A DNA stretch of 64,000 nucleotides, taken from the NCBI GenBank assembly GCA_000708835.1, contig DF237157.1, forward strand, positions 62,001 through 126,000. The letters run 5' to 3'. Position 1 is the stretch's first letter, and every line of letters begins with the position of its first letter. The notes below the pieces were generated by a model. That model made no database searches, was not told the DNA's origin, and saw only the letters and a list, made by a program, of their open reading frames with translations. The DNA comes from Klebsormidium nitens. Taxonomy: Eukaryota > Streptophyta > Klebsormidiophyceae > Klebsormidiales > Klebsormidiaceae. The position numbers were made by a program, and so were the translations under genes. This document shows, one piece after another, positions 12,001 to 24,800 of the stretch.

Positions 12001-15000
12001 CTTCGAGTTTTAAACATTCTTCGTCATTGTTTTCCACTTTCTATGCCACTTCCTCTTTCCGATCTGCATGGATTCCTGCGGTGCAGCGCAAGGTCATTGA
12101 GAGCGCGCCGTCAACGCGTGCTCGCGCACACCTGCGCCCGTATTCCGAAGTTCAAGAAGCTTTGTACGAGAGGTTTCCTCTGCGCTTCTCTGCCTTGCAT
12201 TCCTAGTTGCGAACCAGCTACGTGAGGCCGTCGAAGATGGCGGCCAGCGCATGCTCGCGCACACCTGCTCCAAGAAACGAGGGTACCCTTTCGCTTCGTA
12301 TTTCCGAACCCCAAATGTAAAGCCCAGATTAAAGCCCAGACCAAATTTAAAACCCAGATCAAAGTCCAGACAAAATTCGCTCACCGTATCGGATGTTTCT
12401 TTCGGCGGGCGCGTCTTTCTCAAAGTCGCCCCACGCCTTGAGGTACAGCTTGTTCGACGTCGCCAGGTCGGCGCTGCCGCCGATGAGCCCCGGCACGCGG
12501 CCGGCCAGCGCGTTGATCACCTTCTCGCTCCAGCCGCGCGTCGCGTCGCCCTTGGTCTCGCCGGAAAAGTCCTGGAGCGAAACAGCGGAATGGTTTCTGC
12601 CAAAGCCCCGCTGACTTCTGTTTCGACTGCGAGTCGCTTTCAAGGACGGGAGTGATTTTGAACATACCAGCGACTGCTGGAATCTTCGAGTAGGTAGGAC
12701 TGCCTTTGCTTTTGTATTTTGGATCCTTGGAAAACAGCTGGCGGCAAGGAGAATGGAACACCGACAATTCGTAATTTTCAACCCAAGAAACATGTCACTA
12801 TATCCTTTTCATACCTCTCAACTCTGTGATCCTGACCCCTAGTAACAAGCTCCTTCCAGTTCCCCTTCCGACCCCTGAACCGCAAAGATAATCTCCTTGT
12901 GTAATTTGCAAGGACTAAAACAAACCACCAACAGAAGCACGAGAAACAAGAGGCCCTGTTCCTCACCGGGATGACGCTCTCCCAGTCATCCGGCAGTCTC
13001 TGGTTGACGAGGTTGTCCAGCTCCCGGGCCTCCTCGGGGTACTCCCGCTGATACCGCTCCCACTCCTGCTTCCATTCGCCCTCTGCCTGCTCGCCACGTG
13101 TCACGTTCTGGCGCCAGTGGCTGCACAAAAAGGGAACCGATAAGCATCAAAGTGTGTCCCAATCCTTGCTTAAATGCTGGGGAGCAGTACTTTTTCCGAG
13201 GCAGTACTTTGGGTAACACTGACCCGATCTCGAAGCTTTCACAAGCAGCCACGTGTCGATCAGTGGAAGTAACTCAAAAACAGATTTGGCCCTGATTGAA
13301 TGGCGATGACACGCAAGCTGTATCCGGATAAAGAAAGCGCTTGGAGTCGAGGAGAAGCGACCTTTACTGAAGGAATGGATATGGGGCTCGGTTGCGAGTG
13401 GTGCGCAAATGCCGGCCGACAAGAGCCAGATTGCTTTCCACTCTTCGACCCTTTACGAAACCTCTGAGAAAAAAGTCAGACTTGTAGGACATAAGGAAAC
13501 TAAAGCACTGCTCGCAAAAACCAGACTCTCTCCTTCATTGAAACTGCAAGCCAAAACGGAAAGCCGAAGAACAGGCCCGTAAAAGGGGGGTCAGACAATT
13601 AGAAAGGACAATCCTACTCGTGCACATTTTGAAAACCGGTAAGGGGATCCTTGCACCCGGCACGCAATGAACTCGCATATCCAGTCATTCGGATTCAACC
13701 ACCAATGAGAATAGAAGAAAACTTCAAAAGCTGCTAACATCTGCATGTCGCCGAATCCTTGCTTGCCATCCATTGCGGTCTGGTTGTCAAATGAGGATCT
13801 TCTCGATCATCGTCCCTCCAGTGAAAGGCTAGAATCAAGCTCATTCAACAGAGGATTGTGTTAAACGAACGACAAAGGTGCACTGACAAGCTGGACGTCG
13901 CTATGCCAACCCGCACACGGTGATTGGAGAACTGGATGGAGAAAGAGGTTGGTTCCTTCCTTTGAAATAGCATCTTGCACTAGCTTAAAACCACGTCATC
14001 ATCATAACTCGCTACGTCAGAAGCGGCACTCACTCGAGCACGTCCTGTGGGACGGTGAAGGGCTCCTTGTAATCGGCGTGCAGCGTCTCGCGGATCTTCT
14101 CGACCTCCTCCGGGCCGAACGTGCCGTGGTGCGCCTTAGCGGTGCCCTGCTTGCTTGGGGATCCGTACCCGATCGTCGTGTCCACCTGAGAAGAAAGAAC
14201 CCAAGCACTCTTCATTAGCGCTTCCTTCGTACGGTGTTGTCGTTCCCGTGTTCAATCGTCAATCAGCAGACAAATCGGCCAGTTTCTGTTGGCCTTAAAC
14301 CTCGCCGTCCGATATCATCTTTTCCCCTTTTCTGACTGTCCTGTTGCCCCATTTCGTCACTCTGCCGACGAAACATAGGGTGTCCGCTTTGTACCTGGTC
14401 CTTGCCTCTTCTCTTTTTCGTTGATCCGCAGCTGACGTATGCTGCTTTCCGCTTCTAACTTACCCTCCGAAGCTTCTGGGCCAATCTTGTAGTGTCCGCA
14501 AATCGGGATTGATGCACGTTGTCATCTAGTTTTCCAGTAAAGTAGTTCACGTTGTTGTAGACCTTCTTGCTTCAAAAGAGGACCTCCAAACTTCGACGTC
14601 CGTGCAACGGCGGCATGAACGCCTTGGCAAACTCGTCTTGCAACGGGTTCATCAGCAAGCGACGCTTCAAACTTCGGTCCTGCAGCCCCGAACGAAATAT
14701 TGCGGACGTCCGGCGGTCACCTGGATGAAGGACGGCTTGTCCGTGACGCTCTTGGCGCGAACGATCGCCTGGCGCAGATCGTCCAAATGGCTGTCCGGAT
14801 CACCCACCCTCTGGACATGCCAGCCGAGGGCCTCGTACCTGCGTATACAGATCTGTATCGTCAATGAGCGCAGTGGATGGCAGAGCAGCAGATGCAAAAG
14901 TGAGAGTTGCAACCTTTGCGTTTCGGTTTTTTGAGTTTGCCCTTTTTGGACTTCTGATTTTGTCCTTGCCCTGTACTTGCCACCCCAGGGCCTCGCAGTT

Positions 15001-18000
15001 GGTATCCGCTTTCCTGCAAGTGCGGATAGCGGAGCTCCGAGGGATTTTGAAACTCGTGGGTTAAGGTGCTTCAGGTGTTTTCCCATGGCTGCACATTGCC
15101 ATATCGGGGCCTGCAAGGATGCTTGGTTCCTCAGGAAGTGAAGACGGATCTGACGGATTTGTAGCGTGAGTTGTCAAAACCGTGCGGTTTGTACAAATTT
15201 GACTTTGGACTCGAACACCAAGAATGAACGATATCAAGCGGCCGGCACACGTGCTGCGATGGCCCTAAAGTTGTTACAGTTGTCTATGCACCGTCAACAA
15301 AAGCAGTCTGAACGTGCTTGATTTAGCTGCGGCCTCCGGGACCTCCGCTTCGAAGTTCAGCAGGATAAGCAATCGGGACCGTCCGATCTGTCAACATCAA
15401 CATCGACGGACGGTGGTGCCAGCAATGTGGTCTGCGGTCATCCTGGATCGTGAGGACACGTTACCGACACATCAAAAGCACATCCGAATCGGCTTTCGTC
15501 ACCAACCGATCGACGTGGCACAGTAGTCCCGTTCTATGGGAACAATGAAGCGCGCTTTTTCGGATGCAACTAAAACCACACTCCAGATCGATCTAGAAAA
15601 TCCTCGGCCCCTCACCCTTTGCAGACGTCCTCATCAAAGGTGATGGACGTCGACCCGTCATGATTCTTATGCTTCTTTCGAAACTTGTAATTGAGTTGAA
15701 AGGTTGGGAAGCAACCACACACTTAGGATGAACGCACTTCGACACTTCTGATGCTCACCTTTTGCAGACGTCCTCGTCAAAGGTGATGCACGTGGGCCCG
15801 TCGAGGCCGTTATTGTTGTTGTCGTAGAACATCACATTGACTTTGGAGTTTGAAAGTTTGGGGGAACGAGAACACAATCAAGAAAAGTTTACAGCGGGTT
15901 TTATCGAAGTCCCACCTTTTGCAGACGTCCTCATCGAAAGTGATGGACGTGGGCCCGTCGATGCTGTTGTTGTTGTTGTCGTAGAACATGATGAGCTTGC
16001 CTAGCCCCAAGTGACCGGCCATCGAACCCGCCTCGTTGCTAATGCCCTCCATCAAACAGCCGTCGCCAGCCAAGCAGTACCTGAATACAACAGGGGAAGT
16101 CAGTAAAGCCGCCCGTTAGCATCCCTTGTTACCTCAAACTGTCAAATCGTTTCTTCCCACAGGAGCCAGTGAGAAATTGGGTTTCCCTATTGCCGTCCAT
16201 CATTCTGTCGGAGCAATGGTCCGCAGCTAGACGGTGCAGTGAAATGACGCCCCTGATCCCTCTGCCCTTCAAAACGAGCCCGCAATTGCAGAAGAGATCG
16301 AAGTAAAAGAGATCTGGATTGCTTGAGGTTCGGAAAGCGCTCAAGAGGTTGCGACGCTCTCCAACCTCATGTCAAAAGCCTCTTGGGAGTATAGAATGGA
16401 TGTCCGATTACCAACGCCCCACACCATGCGACCACCGCCTCCCAGCCAGGCTGAAAAGTGCGCACCTGACGTGAGAGGTAGTTTTAAGCAACGCCATTTC
16501 AATGTGTTCCCTGCATTTGCATAACTTTTTCTGCAAAGGGTGGCCAATGAAGGCTCACGTGTAGTGGTTCACGATCTCGTGCCCCGGGCGATTGAACCGG
16601 GCGGCGAGGTGCTTCTCGGCCATGGCGAAACCGACGGCGTTGGCGGTTCCTTGGCCGAGGGGACCTGCACACGAACATTCATCATCATCATACAAATCTT
16701 CGTCAAGAGTTTCCTATGCGAATTTTCGAAGTGTGATCTATTCGTTCGTATTCGCTCGTTAAGTACACGGTTCTAAAGACAGAAAAAACGACAGAGAATG
16801 AGCTCAAGACCAGACAGGGAAGACGTAGCTTCAATTGCCGATGACTGAGACTCCGCTGAAAGTGGCGTCAGTATTTGCTTGTTCAAGTAGGTGCTCAACT
16901 ACAGACAATCAATTATCTTCTCAAGCGGTGTTCAAGTTCAAGCGAGTTCAAGCGGTCACAAGTTTGGCAGAGGACCGGGGGATAAACGGGACAGCCGAAC
17001 AAGTGTGGCTGGAAGCAGGTGTTATCGCTTCCAGACTAAGCAAAGGGAAAAGATCCAGCAGTTGAGTGCCTCTGCAAGCCGCACTCGGCTAGTCTACAAG
17101 AATAAGCACACTCACCCAAGAAAAAACAAAAGCCTCAACAAACACTTAAAAAGGGAACATCCCTGCTCCGTACTCCTGTCCATTCTATGATATCGGCTGT
17201 ACGTACCAGTGGTGAGCTCGATGCCCCCGGTCAGCAGATTCTCCGGGTGACCAGGGCAGCGGGAGCCCCACTTGCAGAGGCTCTTCAAGTCGTCAACCTG
17301 AGCCAACAAGAAAAACGGGTTCGACTGAGCAAAGAACTGGGTCCAACGTAATTAGTCTCAAGGAGCCACCAACATCTTCGTCCACTTTGCTTTCTTCCAT
17401 TTTGCTTCTTCCAGATTGCTTCCTAACAACATTGGCGGAACTGTTCAGTGTAACCTGACAGTACACCGTCAGATGATGGGCGTTGGCCTGGCAAAGGTCG
17501 TCATATATGTGGCTCGAACATTGCTTCGCTTCAGAGAGATTTTTCAAAGCTAGCGGTTGATCACATCTTCAAAGGGCCGAAATTATCTGGCCTACTCATC
17601 CTGGATTTCAAAAATGGTGAAAAGAAAGGGAAGTGATTTGGGACCTGAATCCTGCACGAACGAGAGCCTTGAGGCATTTGCTGGCAAGCCTTGAGCATCC
17701 CCTCAAAGATGATGAAAGGGTCTAAGCAACTCAATCAGCAACCAACTCTGGCCTAATTTTACGTCAAAAAACCGCCGTTGCAAGGTCCAACTCATGAAAG
17801 AGAATTCTGCAGAGCAGGGTGCGCTCAGAACAAGTCTCGAGGAACACCGACTGTGTTTGCAATGCAAGCCCTCCCCCTTGACTTCTTCATGGCCCGCTGA
17901 CCAGTCCAGGGCCGCTTTTGTGAAACAAAGCATTCTGGCTTCAAATCTTGCCAACTGGTTGTTGGCACCGCTACCAATGATCCTCTCACCATAGGTTTCG

Positions 18001-19553
18001 ATTATGTAAGCTTATGGTAAGATACGTACAATGCTAAGACATTAACCCTCGACCGCCTGCTCCGCAATTGCACATACTTTGAGCTCCCAAGCCAACCCCA
18101 ACCGTCCCATACTGTCTAAGTCTACCATACTTAGTGCCTATTATACCGACTTTACTACATAACTGTTTTTCTTCTCACCTGCACACTGTCGTAGCCCACC
18201 AGGTGCAGCAGGATGTACTGCAGCAGCACGCCGTGCCCCGCGCTGAGCACAAAGCGGTCGCGGTTGAACCACTGCGGGTTCTTGGGGTTGTACTTCATGA
18301 CCTCGTCAAACAGCACATAGCCGATTGGCGCACAGCCCATAGGGAGGCCTGGGTGGCCAGCCTGTGGATTTGTAAGAATCACATAAGCTGTCAATGAGTT
18401 TGTCAAAGTTCAAAATTTCGTCAAACAGGTTCGGTGTGATTGGCATTTAGCCCATGAGGATGTCCGAATGGCCCATCAGTTCAGAAAAGACCGCATAGAT
18501 TGTTCGACTCAAAGAGTCAGCTTCTATTATAGAGCACTTAGGCTTTTGCACCAAGAGGCATGTGGCCGGCGAGATATATCTTAGGCTGTAGGTATCACTT
18601 CATTTGGACTTCTTTCAAGACCCTGATTCTGGCCGACAGTCTATTGCTCGAAGCCCTCACATCATGGAAAAGTAGCAACACAGGCTTATCTTGTTTAGAT
18701 CAGACACAAAGGAAAAAAAGGACAGCTTTCACGATCTCAACTGTCATGAGTCCCGTGTTAACCACCATTAAGAAATAATTGCACTACTGAAAAATTCAAT
18801 CTAGGTGCCTGACTTTGACCTCTGACTTTGATCTCACCAACCTTTGTGCCATATCAGCAACTGAACCACTGATGCATGCAGCATCCTCTTGAGCATTTAC
18901 ATGGGGAATCCTCCTTGCATCTATCCCACTGATAGTGCGTTTCCTCACATGCCCTGGTTGCCCACATAAGCGCCACAATCCGCATCTATACCACGCTAGA
19001 AGCCAACCGCAAGCTGAAGTTGGAACCAGGCTGCCTCTGTCCCCCGCTTGATCAATGCATGCAGCTAGATCTTCCATGGCTCCACCTCTTTAGCGACACT
19101 CCGCATAGATTGATGAGCCGACCACCCCAGCTGACCCACATTACTCCCCTTCCTCACCTGTGCGTTTTCGACGGAGTCCACAGTAAGCGTCCTGATCGCC
19201 GTTATGCACCGCTGTGATAACTTCGGATCGACCTTCTTCAGCGTCTGCGCATCAGTCCCGACCGTTGCAGTCGCTCGCGCTGCCCCGTTTCTGTTCCTTC
19301 TCTCTGATCTGGGCGGCTGCGCACCGCTTGTGGAACACCCCGCCGAAGAATCCAAGCGCAAACCGGAGAACTCAGACGCCAAAACTTTGGAGCTCACATG
19401 CTGTTTCACGGTTCGATCCCTGGGCAGTGCTGACAGCTGTACAGGCAGCGGTGACAGCTGTACGTGCGCGGAGGCAGCTGACTGAGCTGAGCAGCTGCTC
19501 AAGGGCAATGCTGCGCTTTGGGTAAGACCTCTGATTACCTGGGACGACGCCAT
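9020..19553 (-). CDS. Transketolase, plastid-type
   Basis: Thiamine-diphosphate enzyme moving two-carbon ketol units in the Calvin cycle and pentose phosphate pathway. Twelve exons on the minus strand: 19158..19553, 18179..18361, 17207..17297, 16559..16664, 15916..16080, 14721..14838, 14034..14185, 12967..13120, 12385..12571, 11110..11402, 10092..10322, 9020..9298. They total 2,355 bp, exactly 785 codons, slightly longer than usual for plant plastid forms. The start MASSQVIRG opens a Ser/Ala/Arg-rich leader of about 80-100 residues that fits a chloroplast transit peptide. The family order is then clear: [25 protein letters not shown], the thiamine-binding motif [12 protein letters not shown] (about residue 265), [29 protein letters not shown], the pyrimidine-domain [15 protein letters not shown], and the C-terminal SVDNIVS. 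Introns 1, 5 and 9 contain decayed copies of neighbouring exon edges. It is transcribed divergently from the kinase gene at 21832. Confidence 0.96.
11601..12275 (-). repeat. Five decayed copies of transketolase exon 10 edge
   Basis: The first part of exon 10 (encoding [17 protein letters not shown]) ends at the real acceptor near 11403. Degenerate copies of the same edge lie upstream in intron 9. Anchored on GCTCGCGCACACCTGCG, the real copy starts at 11391 and the others at 11637, 11790, 11962, 12120 and 12253. Spacings are 246, 153, 172, 158 and 133 bp. Four of the five keep CAG followed by GTGTGCG, so they are usable cryptic acceptors. Some copies extend into the leading CGGTGCAGCGCGAGGCCGTT segment. 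Confidence 0.93.
14976..15001 (-). repeat. Decayed copy of transketolase exon 6 acceptor edge
   Basis: TGCCACCCCAGGGCCTCG at 14979-14996 resembles TGCCAGCCGAGGGCCTCG at the start of exon 6 (14818-14835). It lies in intron 5, about 160 bp upstream of the true edge in the direction of transcription. It is short, so confidence is moderate. Confidence 0.55.
15600..15835 (-). repeat. Two decayed copies of transketolase exon 5 donor edge
   Basis: The 3' end of exon 5 (15916-16080, encoding [12 protein letters not shown]) is repeated twice downstream in intron 5. TTTGCAGACGTCCTC recurs with edges at about 15759 and 15616, against 15916 for the real exon, giving spacings of about 157 and 143 bp. The nearer copy also repeats the Asn-rich segment coded by the ATTGTTGTTGTCGTAGAACA string. 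A GTGAG donor follows each copy. Confidence 0.9.
18390..18482 (-). repeat. Decayed copy of transketolase exon 2 edge
   Basis: CGTCAAACAG, GATTGGC and AGCCCAT occur at 18419-18455 in the same order as in exon 2 (18304-18341). The copy lies in intron 1, roughly 118 bp upstream of the true acceptor (18361). It has stops and indels and is not coding. Confidence 0.7.
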
Positions 19554-19797
19554 TGTCACCACTAAGCTTAACTTCCAGCAGTGCTTCGAGATCAACAATC
19601 GATGACGTAGGACACCCTTTGAAACGCAGGAGAAGCTACGACAGCATTCTGAACTTTTCAGATTGGCAAGCTCTTACAGCGGACAGCAAAGCCGGTCGGA
19701 TTGAAGGTTCGAACTTAGCTTCTGTGACAGTTGATACATGAAACTGAGGCTGAATGCAGTGTGACAGCAGGCTGCAGCACATGCGAGGAGTTTGAGG

Positions 19798-19857
19798 GAA
19801 GGAGCAAGGATGTAGGAGCAAGGAGCAAGGGGCGAGGAGCAAGGAGCAAGGGGCACA
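19798..19857. repeat. GGAGCAAGG-type simple repeat
   Basis: Short direct repeats of GGAGCAAGG and GAGCAAGGGGC run through this stretch upstream of transketolase. They are imperfect and purine-rich on the plus strand. Confidence 0.8.
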
Positions 19858-19964
19858 CCTTCAGGCTCGAGCTCGCATTTCGACTTCATGCACTCTGCTG
19901 CGGCCAAGTGTCACGAATACAGCCCCAATGGTGTCTGGCCGTCGATCATGCGGTAATACTCACA

Positions 19965-20039
19965 GCCGTAGGATTCAGCAGGTTGCCTTCTACGAAGACA
20001 TTTGGACCGTCGACTGGGGATTCTTATGTAGTCAGTCAT
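19965..20039. repeat. Dispersed repeat, copy 1
   Basis: The stretch from GCCGTAGGATT through ACGAAGACATTTGGACCGTC to a terminal AGTCAT aligns in order with 27902-27974. It is intergenic and of unknown type. Confidence 0.65.
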
Positions 20040-21831
20040 CTGGGTAATATTACCGTACTCGAGCGCCAACATGACTCCAGTGAGGTCACGTGCGGAACAA
20101 GGGGATCTCCCATTCTGGGCGTCCCAACCAATTGCGTTCAGTAACGCTATCAAAGGTTCAGCAGGTTGGTAGAGGTTGGCTGCGGGGAACGTTACTGATG
20201 CAAGGCTGGCTTTGTTCAGTACCTGGCACAGGATCAATCAAGGGAACCCCCAAGTACCTACTTGGCTGGTGCTAGGGAGCCTTTAGGCTCTACTGTACCA
20301 GTACTAAAACCTACTTCTACGGTCTGCCATTTCAAAAGGAGGCTTGACTTGCTGCGTTCAGACGCTGACATTCCGCTGTGGACCAGGACCAAAGCAACCG
20401 ATCCGCGCTCATTGTCCCTTTCTAAGTGCGGCAGGGCGCAGGGGCCGCCGCTACTAGCTCTCTGGTCAATCCATACGGGTCAATCCTTGGATCCTGAACC
20501 GTGAAGGGGAGGAAGGAAGGGCGGAGCCAAGCTCAAGTCAAGCTCCAACCACTTCCGAAGGGTGATCTGGGGACCTGGCTGTTCTAGTGCAACTTCCCCC
20601 AGTACTCCGCTTACAGCGTGTCTCCAGAAGACGGCATCTTCATCTTCGGACTCGACTTCCCTTGGCTTCACTCTCTGAGTTTGTCTGGACGCCGCTCACC
20701 TACTGGTAAGCTCAACATCCGAAAGCTTGTCTTGATGCTTGAGAATTCTGGTCCGATTATGTTTTGAAGAAAGTGGTCAGACAAATGAAAGATAAGGTGT
20801 TAGTTCCATACTTTCCATACTAACTATCTGCTGCGCAAGAACAACTGACGAGGTTAAGGATACTCAGTATCAACACATGACCAGAACCAGTGCAAAAGGA
20901 TGAAAAATTCGTCTGCAAGAAGGTGTGTAGAAGGTGACGACATTCACTAGGGCCTTGGTTTGACTTGGTTCAGCAAGGTTCTTCAGCAAGGTTGTTTAGA
21001 TATAAGGATCACGAGTTTCTTTGTCTGCAATTACTTCTTGCTTGGATGTACTGAGCTATCTATATACGAAGGGAGCTCCAAGGTGGAAATCCGGAAAAAG
21101 TTCTTGAGTGCCATCCCAGAATCTCTGTAAACATGTAACACAAATGCAATTTTTGAGATTTGTAAGCTGTGAATATTTGTCTCACTCCTTGGTTCAGTTG
21201 GATAGAATCCGTACTTGGCATCTCTGAATAGCTTGTTCTGGAATTCTCAGATTTTGAAAGGAAAAGCAGTCACCCTGCTTCCTTTCAGGCCTCTCTTGCA
21301 GAGTCTGAAGGCTTTTGATTGACTTTTACTCTTACAGCTTTGCATCACCTGTTCACCAAGAAAATAATACAATCACACCAAACCACATCTCAGTACTAAG
21401 TGGTAAAGTTTGAGGGTTGCCCTACGAACACTGACGGGTCGGAATATTCAGGTTCTGGTGACAAGGTGTTGTTCACTTGCTCTTAATTGTCATGCAGCAC
21501 CAACGTCGACAACCTGGTTGTCTCTGGTTTTTCTCTGCAAAGATTTTTTCAGCACAAGCAGGCTGTCGGTGTTAGTATGCTTGCAAGCCCCTTGTTCAAT
21601 CGAGTAGTTTGTTTTGTAGCACTACCTGCATGGCGATTGACCTTTTGGCTCACGGAATGAGGAGCTGTTGATTATCTAGGTTAGACCCGTTCATTAGTCA
21701 CGCGTGTCGAAGTAAGCACTGAAGAGGTTCGACAAGTATGTTATAACCTTCCGTAGCTTCTCATCAGTTGTGGGACAAGTCAAATTCTGTTTCTTTTGCA
21801 GGCAAGAAACTGAGACTCGAAAGTCCTCACG

Positions 21832-24800
21832 ATGGGTGCTTGCTTGGCCAAGCCTGCTGCCGCCGATCGTAAGAGCGGCTCAACCCCAGAAGGGAAGAAG
21901 GATGGAGCGACGTTGGAGAAGATCGTCGAAGAGGAAGACACTCTGGCACCACTCCCGTAAGCAACTCGATCATTTCCTTCCAATATAGTTGATTTTGCTG
22001 AGGTTTAATGGAGAACTACTTGAGTTCTGCAAGTGCGTACAATATCGAAACTGTTCGTCCCATTTTGGACCATCCAGTCCGTCGAAGATGTGCCAATCTG
22101 TTTCCAACACAGCCTGCTTCAAGCTGCCCCAGTCCGCGACAGCTAATTGAGGTCAAAAATTCTCAAATTCGCCTGGCTTGCACCTTTGTCTGTAAGAAGT
22201 TTAGACCGGACAAGTTCTCTTGTGATAACCCATGACATGATGTCGATCTCATCGCCGTAACCAGCAAGTCAGACAACTTTCTACGTTATGCTTCATCCCA
22301 TGTCACTCTGTTGAGAATACCACGGACACAGGAGAGTTTGGCCTGTAACCATGGAAGGTTATGGGCTGGCTATGGGCTGGTTTAAAACTGGTTGATTGTT
22401 CCGTTAACCAGGATTGGGCGGTAAGCAGCCTCGGAAACAGGTTAAAGCCCAGTTATTTGTCTAATAACCAGAGAGTCGGTCTGGTAATCAGCCTGGTTAG
22501 CAGCCAAAATTTTCTGTGGGAGGTGCCGTATATGTTCTCCTGCACCACCACAGGCCGCCACGTCTACCTCAGGCCGGGCCTTTCAGTCCGTCAACGCACC
22601 CAAGATAAGCTTACTAACGCAAAGGGCTGGGACTTTCACGTTGATCAGAAGACGCGACGCGGACCTTCACGCGATCAGAAAAGAAGCTGCGAGAGCTTGG
22701 AGGTTCGCAGCTAGCCCCTTTGGCGCAACTGCAGGTCTAAGAGAATTAGGACCGTTCGGTGGCCCTCGATAAATCTGACAGACACCCAATGGACAGCTCG
22801 ATTTTTCCGATGCAGGAGCGACTCCCTGGACTCCGTTTCCACCGCCAAGAAGAAGGCCCAGCAGGCCTGGCAGGAGTACGCGCGCGCGCGCGACCGCCGC
22901 AGCGCGCCGCGCCTGAGCGCGCTACGGAGCGCGCAGGAGCTCGACGTCGCTTTCGTCGTCGACGCGACCGGCAGTATGGGCTGCCACGTGGCGCTCGTAA
23001 AGGAGAAGATCAGCGCGACGATCGCAGCGGTGAAAGCGCGCTTCCCGTCGGCGAAGGTCCGGGTCGCCTTCATTGGGTACCGCGATTACGGGGAGACGAT
23101 CAACAAGATTGGGTTTACAGCTGATGTGAAGGCGTTTGAAACCGCGTTAGCGCGGGTTAAGGTCAGCGGGGGAGGTGACCTTCCGGAGGACGTCTTCTCC
23201 GGACTGGAGGCGGCGGCAAAGCTGGAGTGGAGTTCCGCAGGTGAGTCAGTACACTGCGGAATCAAGTTGCAACGGGCGTTGCTGGTTTCGAACGTTCAGG
23301 CTGATGCGCCGCTTGTGCCTGAATCATGGAAGTATCATGCTTCGCAACTTTCCGACGAGACAAAGAAACGAGTCTGGCAACAAAACATTCCCCGACGATC
23401 CTTCTTCTGAGCAGCAGCTCTCGTCGTTCTGCCTTGCTTTCGAAGCTTTTCTAAGAACATCTAAGCGCCTCGTCTCAGCTTCCACCGCAACGACATGTAC
23501 AGATATGCTTTCGCGCAGACAAGCACCGTTCTGAAGGACCGTCCTTGGTTCTCAAATGAATCGTCGACCCGGTGCGTCTCTAGAAGACACGCAAAGGAGA
23601 TCGATCAAGGACTGAAAACACCGCCTGATCCTTGTCTTTGTTGTCCATCTCACCATCAAACTATTCAATTCCAGTCAACCAAAAGCAGGTCAAACGGCAA
23701 TCTGTGGACCAGCTTAACTTCGGACCCAAAATCAAAAGCCCCAAAAATTCGAATCTCTGAATCCCTTCGACGCTACAATCCTGAAACCCTGGATTAACCC
23801 CGTATTGGAAACCCGCAGTTCGTCTGGTCATCCACATCGCGGACGCCCCGTGCCACGGCCGCGAGTTTTACGACCGGGCAAAGCACACCAACATCGACGA
23901 CAAGTACCCCGACGGCGACAAGCACAAGCGCGAGCTCGCAACGGTTCTGCGCGCGCTGCACGCGGGCGCGCGCGTGCAGACGTACCACTTTTACCACCTC
24001 AACGACTACACCAAGCAGATGTTGGCGCAGTTCCGGCAGGCGACGGGCGTTCCGGCGGGCTGGATACAGGTGAGCGAAACGCCCTGCGGATGTGCTACAG
24101 GCTTCTCGTCTTCCGGTCCAAGAATGACGCCACATTGCGTATCCTTGCTTTGGGCAAGACCTTCGGGGGAAGCCTCAAATATCAACTTGTCTTTGCAAGT
24201 GATGAATCGAACGACCAGAACAAACACACAAAGCACAAATGTGCTCGGCTCTTCATGCTTGCTCCTAGATACCGCACATACATTTTTACATACAACCAGA
24301 ATTCGATGTCTTCTGGCCCGGCTCAAAATAAGCGAGCTTCAGACATTTTCTGTAGAATGAACACCTTTCAAGCTTCTCGGGTCCACTGCCGAGGATCGGG
24401 ATCTGTACGCAGACTGATGGGCTTTTGACTTTCTTTTCCAGGAGGACACCTTTTCGAACATCGAAGGCATCCCTTCCCGCATCAGCCAGCACTCGCAAAC
24501 CGCGATCAGTTCTAGCCTGTTGCGCGAGAGCGGCGGCAGCAGCGAGGGCTTTGCCGCTCTGGCAGTGGACACAGCGGAACCGGACTGGGACGGAATTGGC
24601 GAGCGGAAAGCGGAGGAGTACGCGATCATGTAAGCGGCTTGCCGCCAGTACTTCTCATGAAGTTTCCTTCGTTGCAGTCATTGCACTAAAGCTGATGCCG
24701 AAACCACAGGACTGAAACGCTTAATTGGAAATAAGGCTCCGGGTGACGCCATAGGATTTGCCGTACCGTGAAACTCGTTATTTCGTACAATCTCTAGGCC

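Larger units (their letters stand above)
19554..21831. promoter_or_regulatory. Divergent intergenic region, transketolase/kinase
   Basis: This 2.3-kb gap separates the transketolase start (left, minus) from the kinase start (right, plus) and must hold both promoters. No clear TATA box stands out for either gene. TTCTTTTGCAG ending at 21801, shortly before the kinase ATG, looks like the acceptor of an intron in the 5' untranslated region. The region also contains a GGAGCAAGG simple repeat and a dispersed repeat copy, listed separately. No coding exon is recognised. Confidence 0.5.

Noticed and set aside
11601-12275. Alternative or mutually exclusive exons in transketolase
   Set aside because: The copies contain stops and indels, lack a matching donor side, and shorten or shift frame. 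They are better read as decayed duplicates, although cryptic use cannot be excluded.
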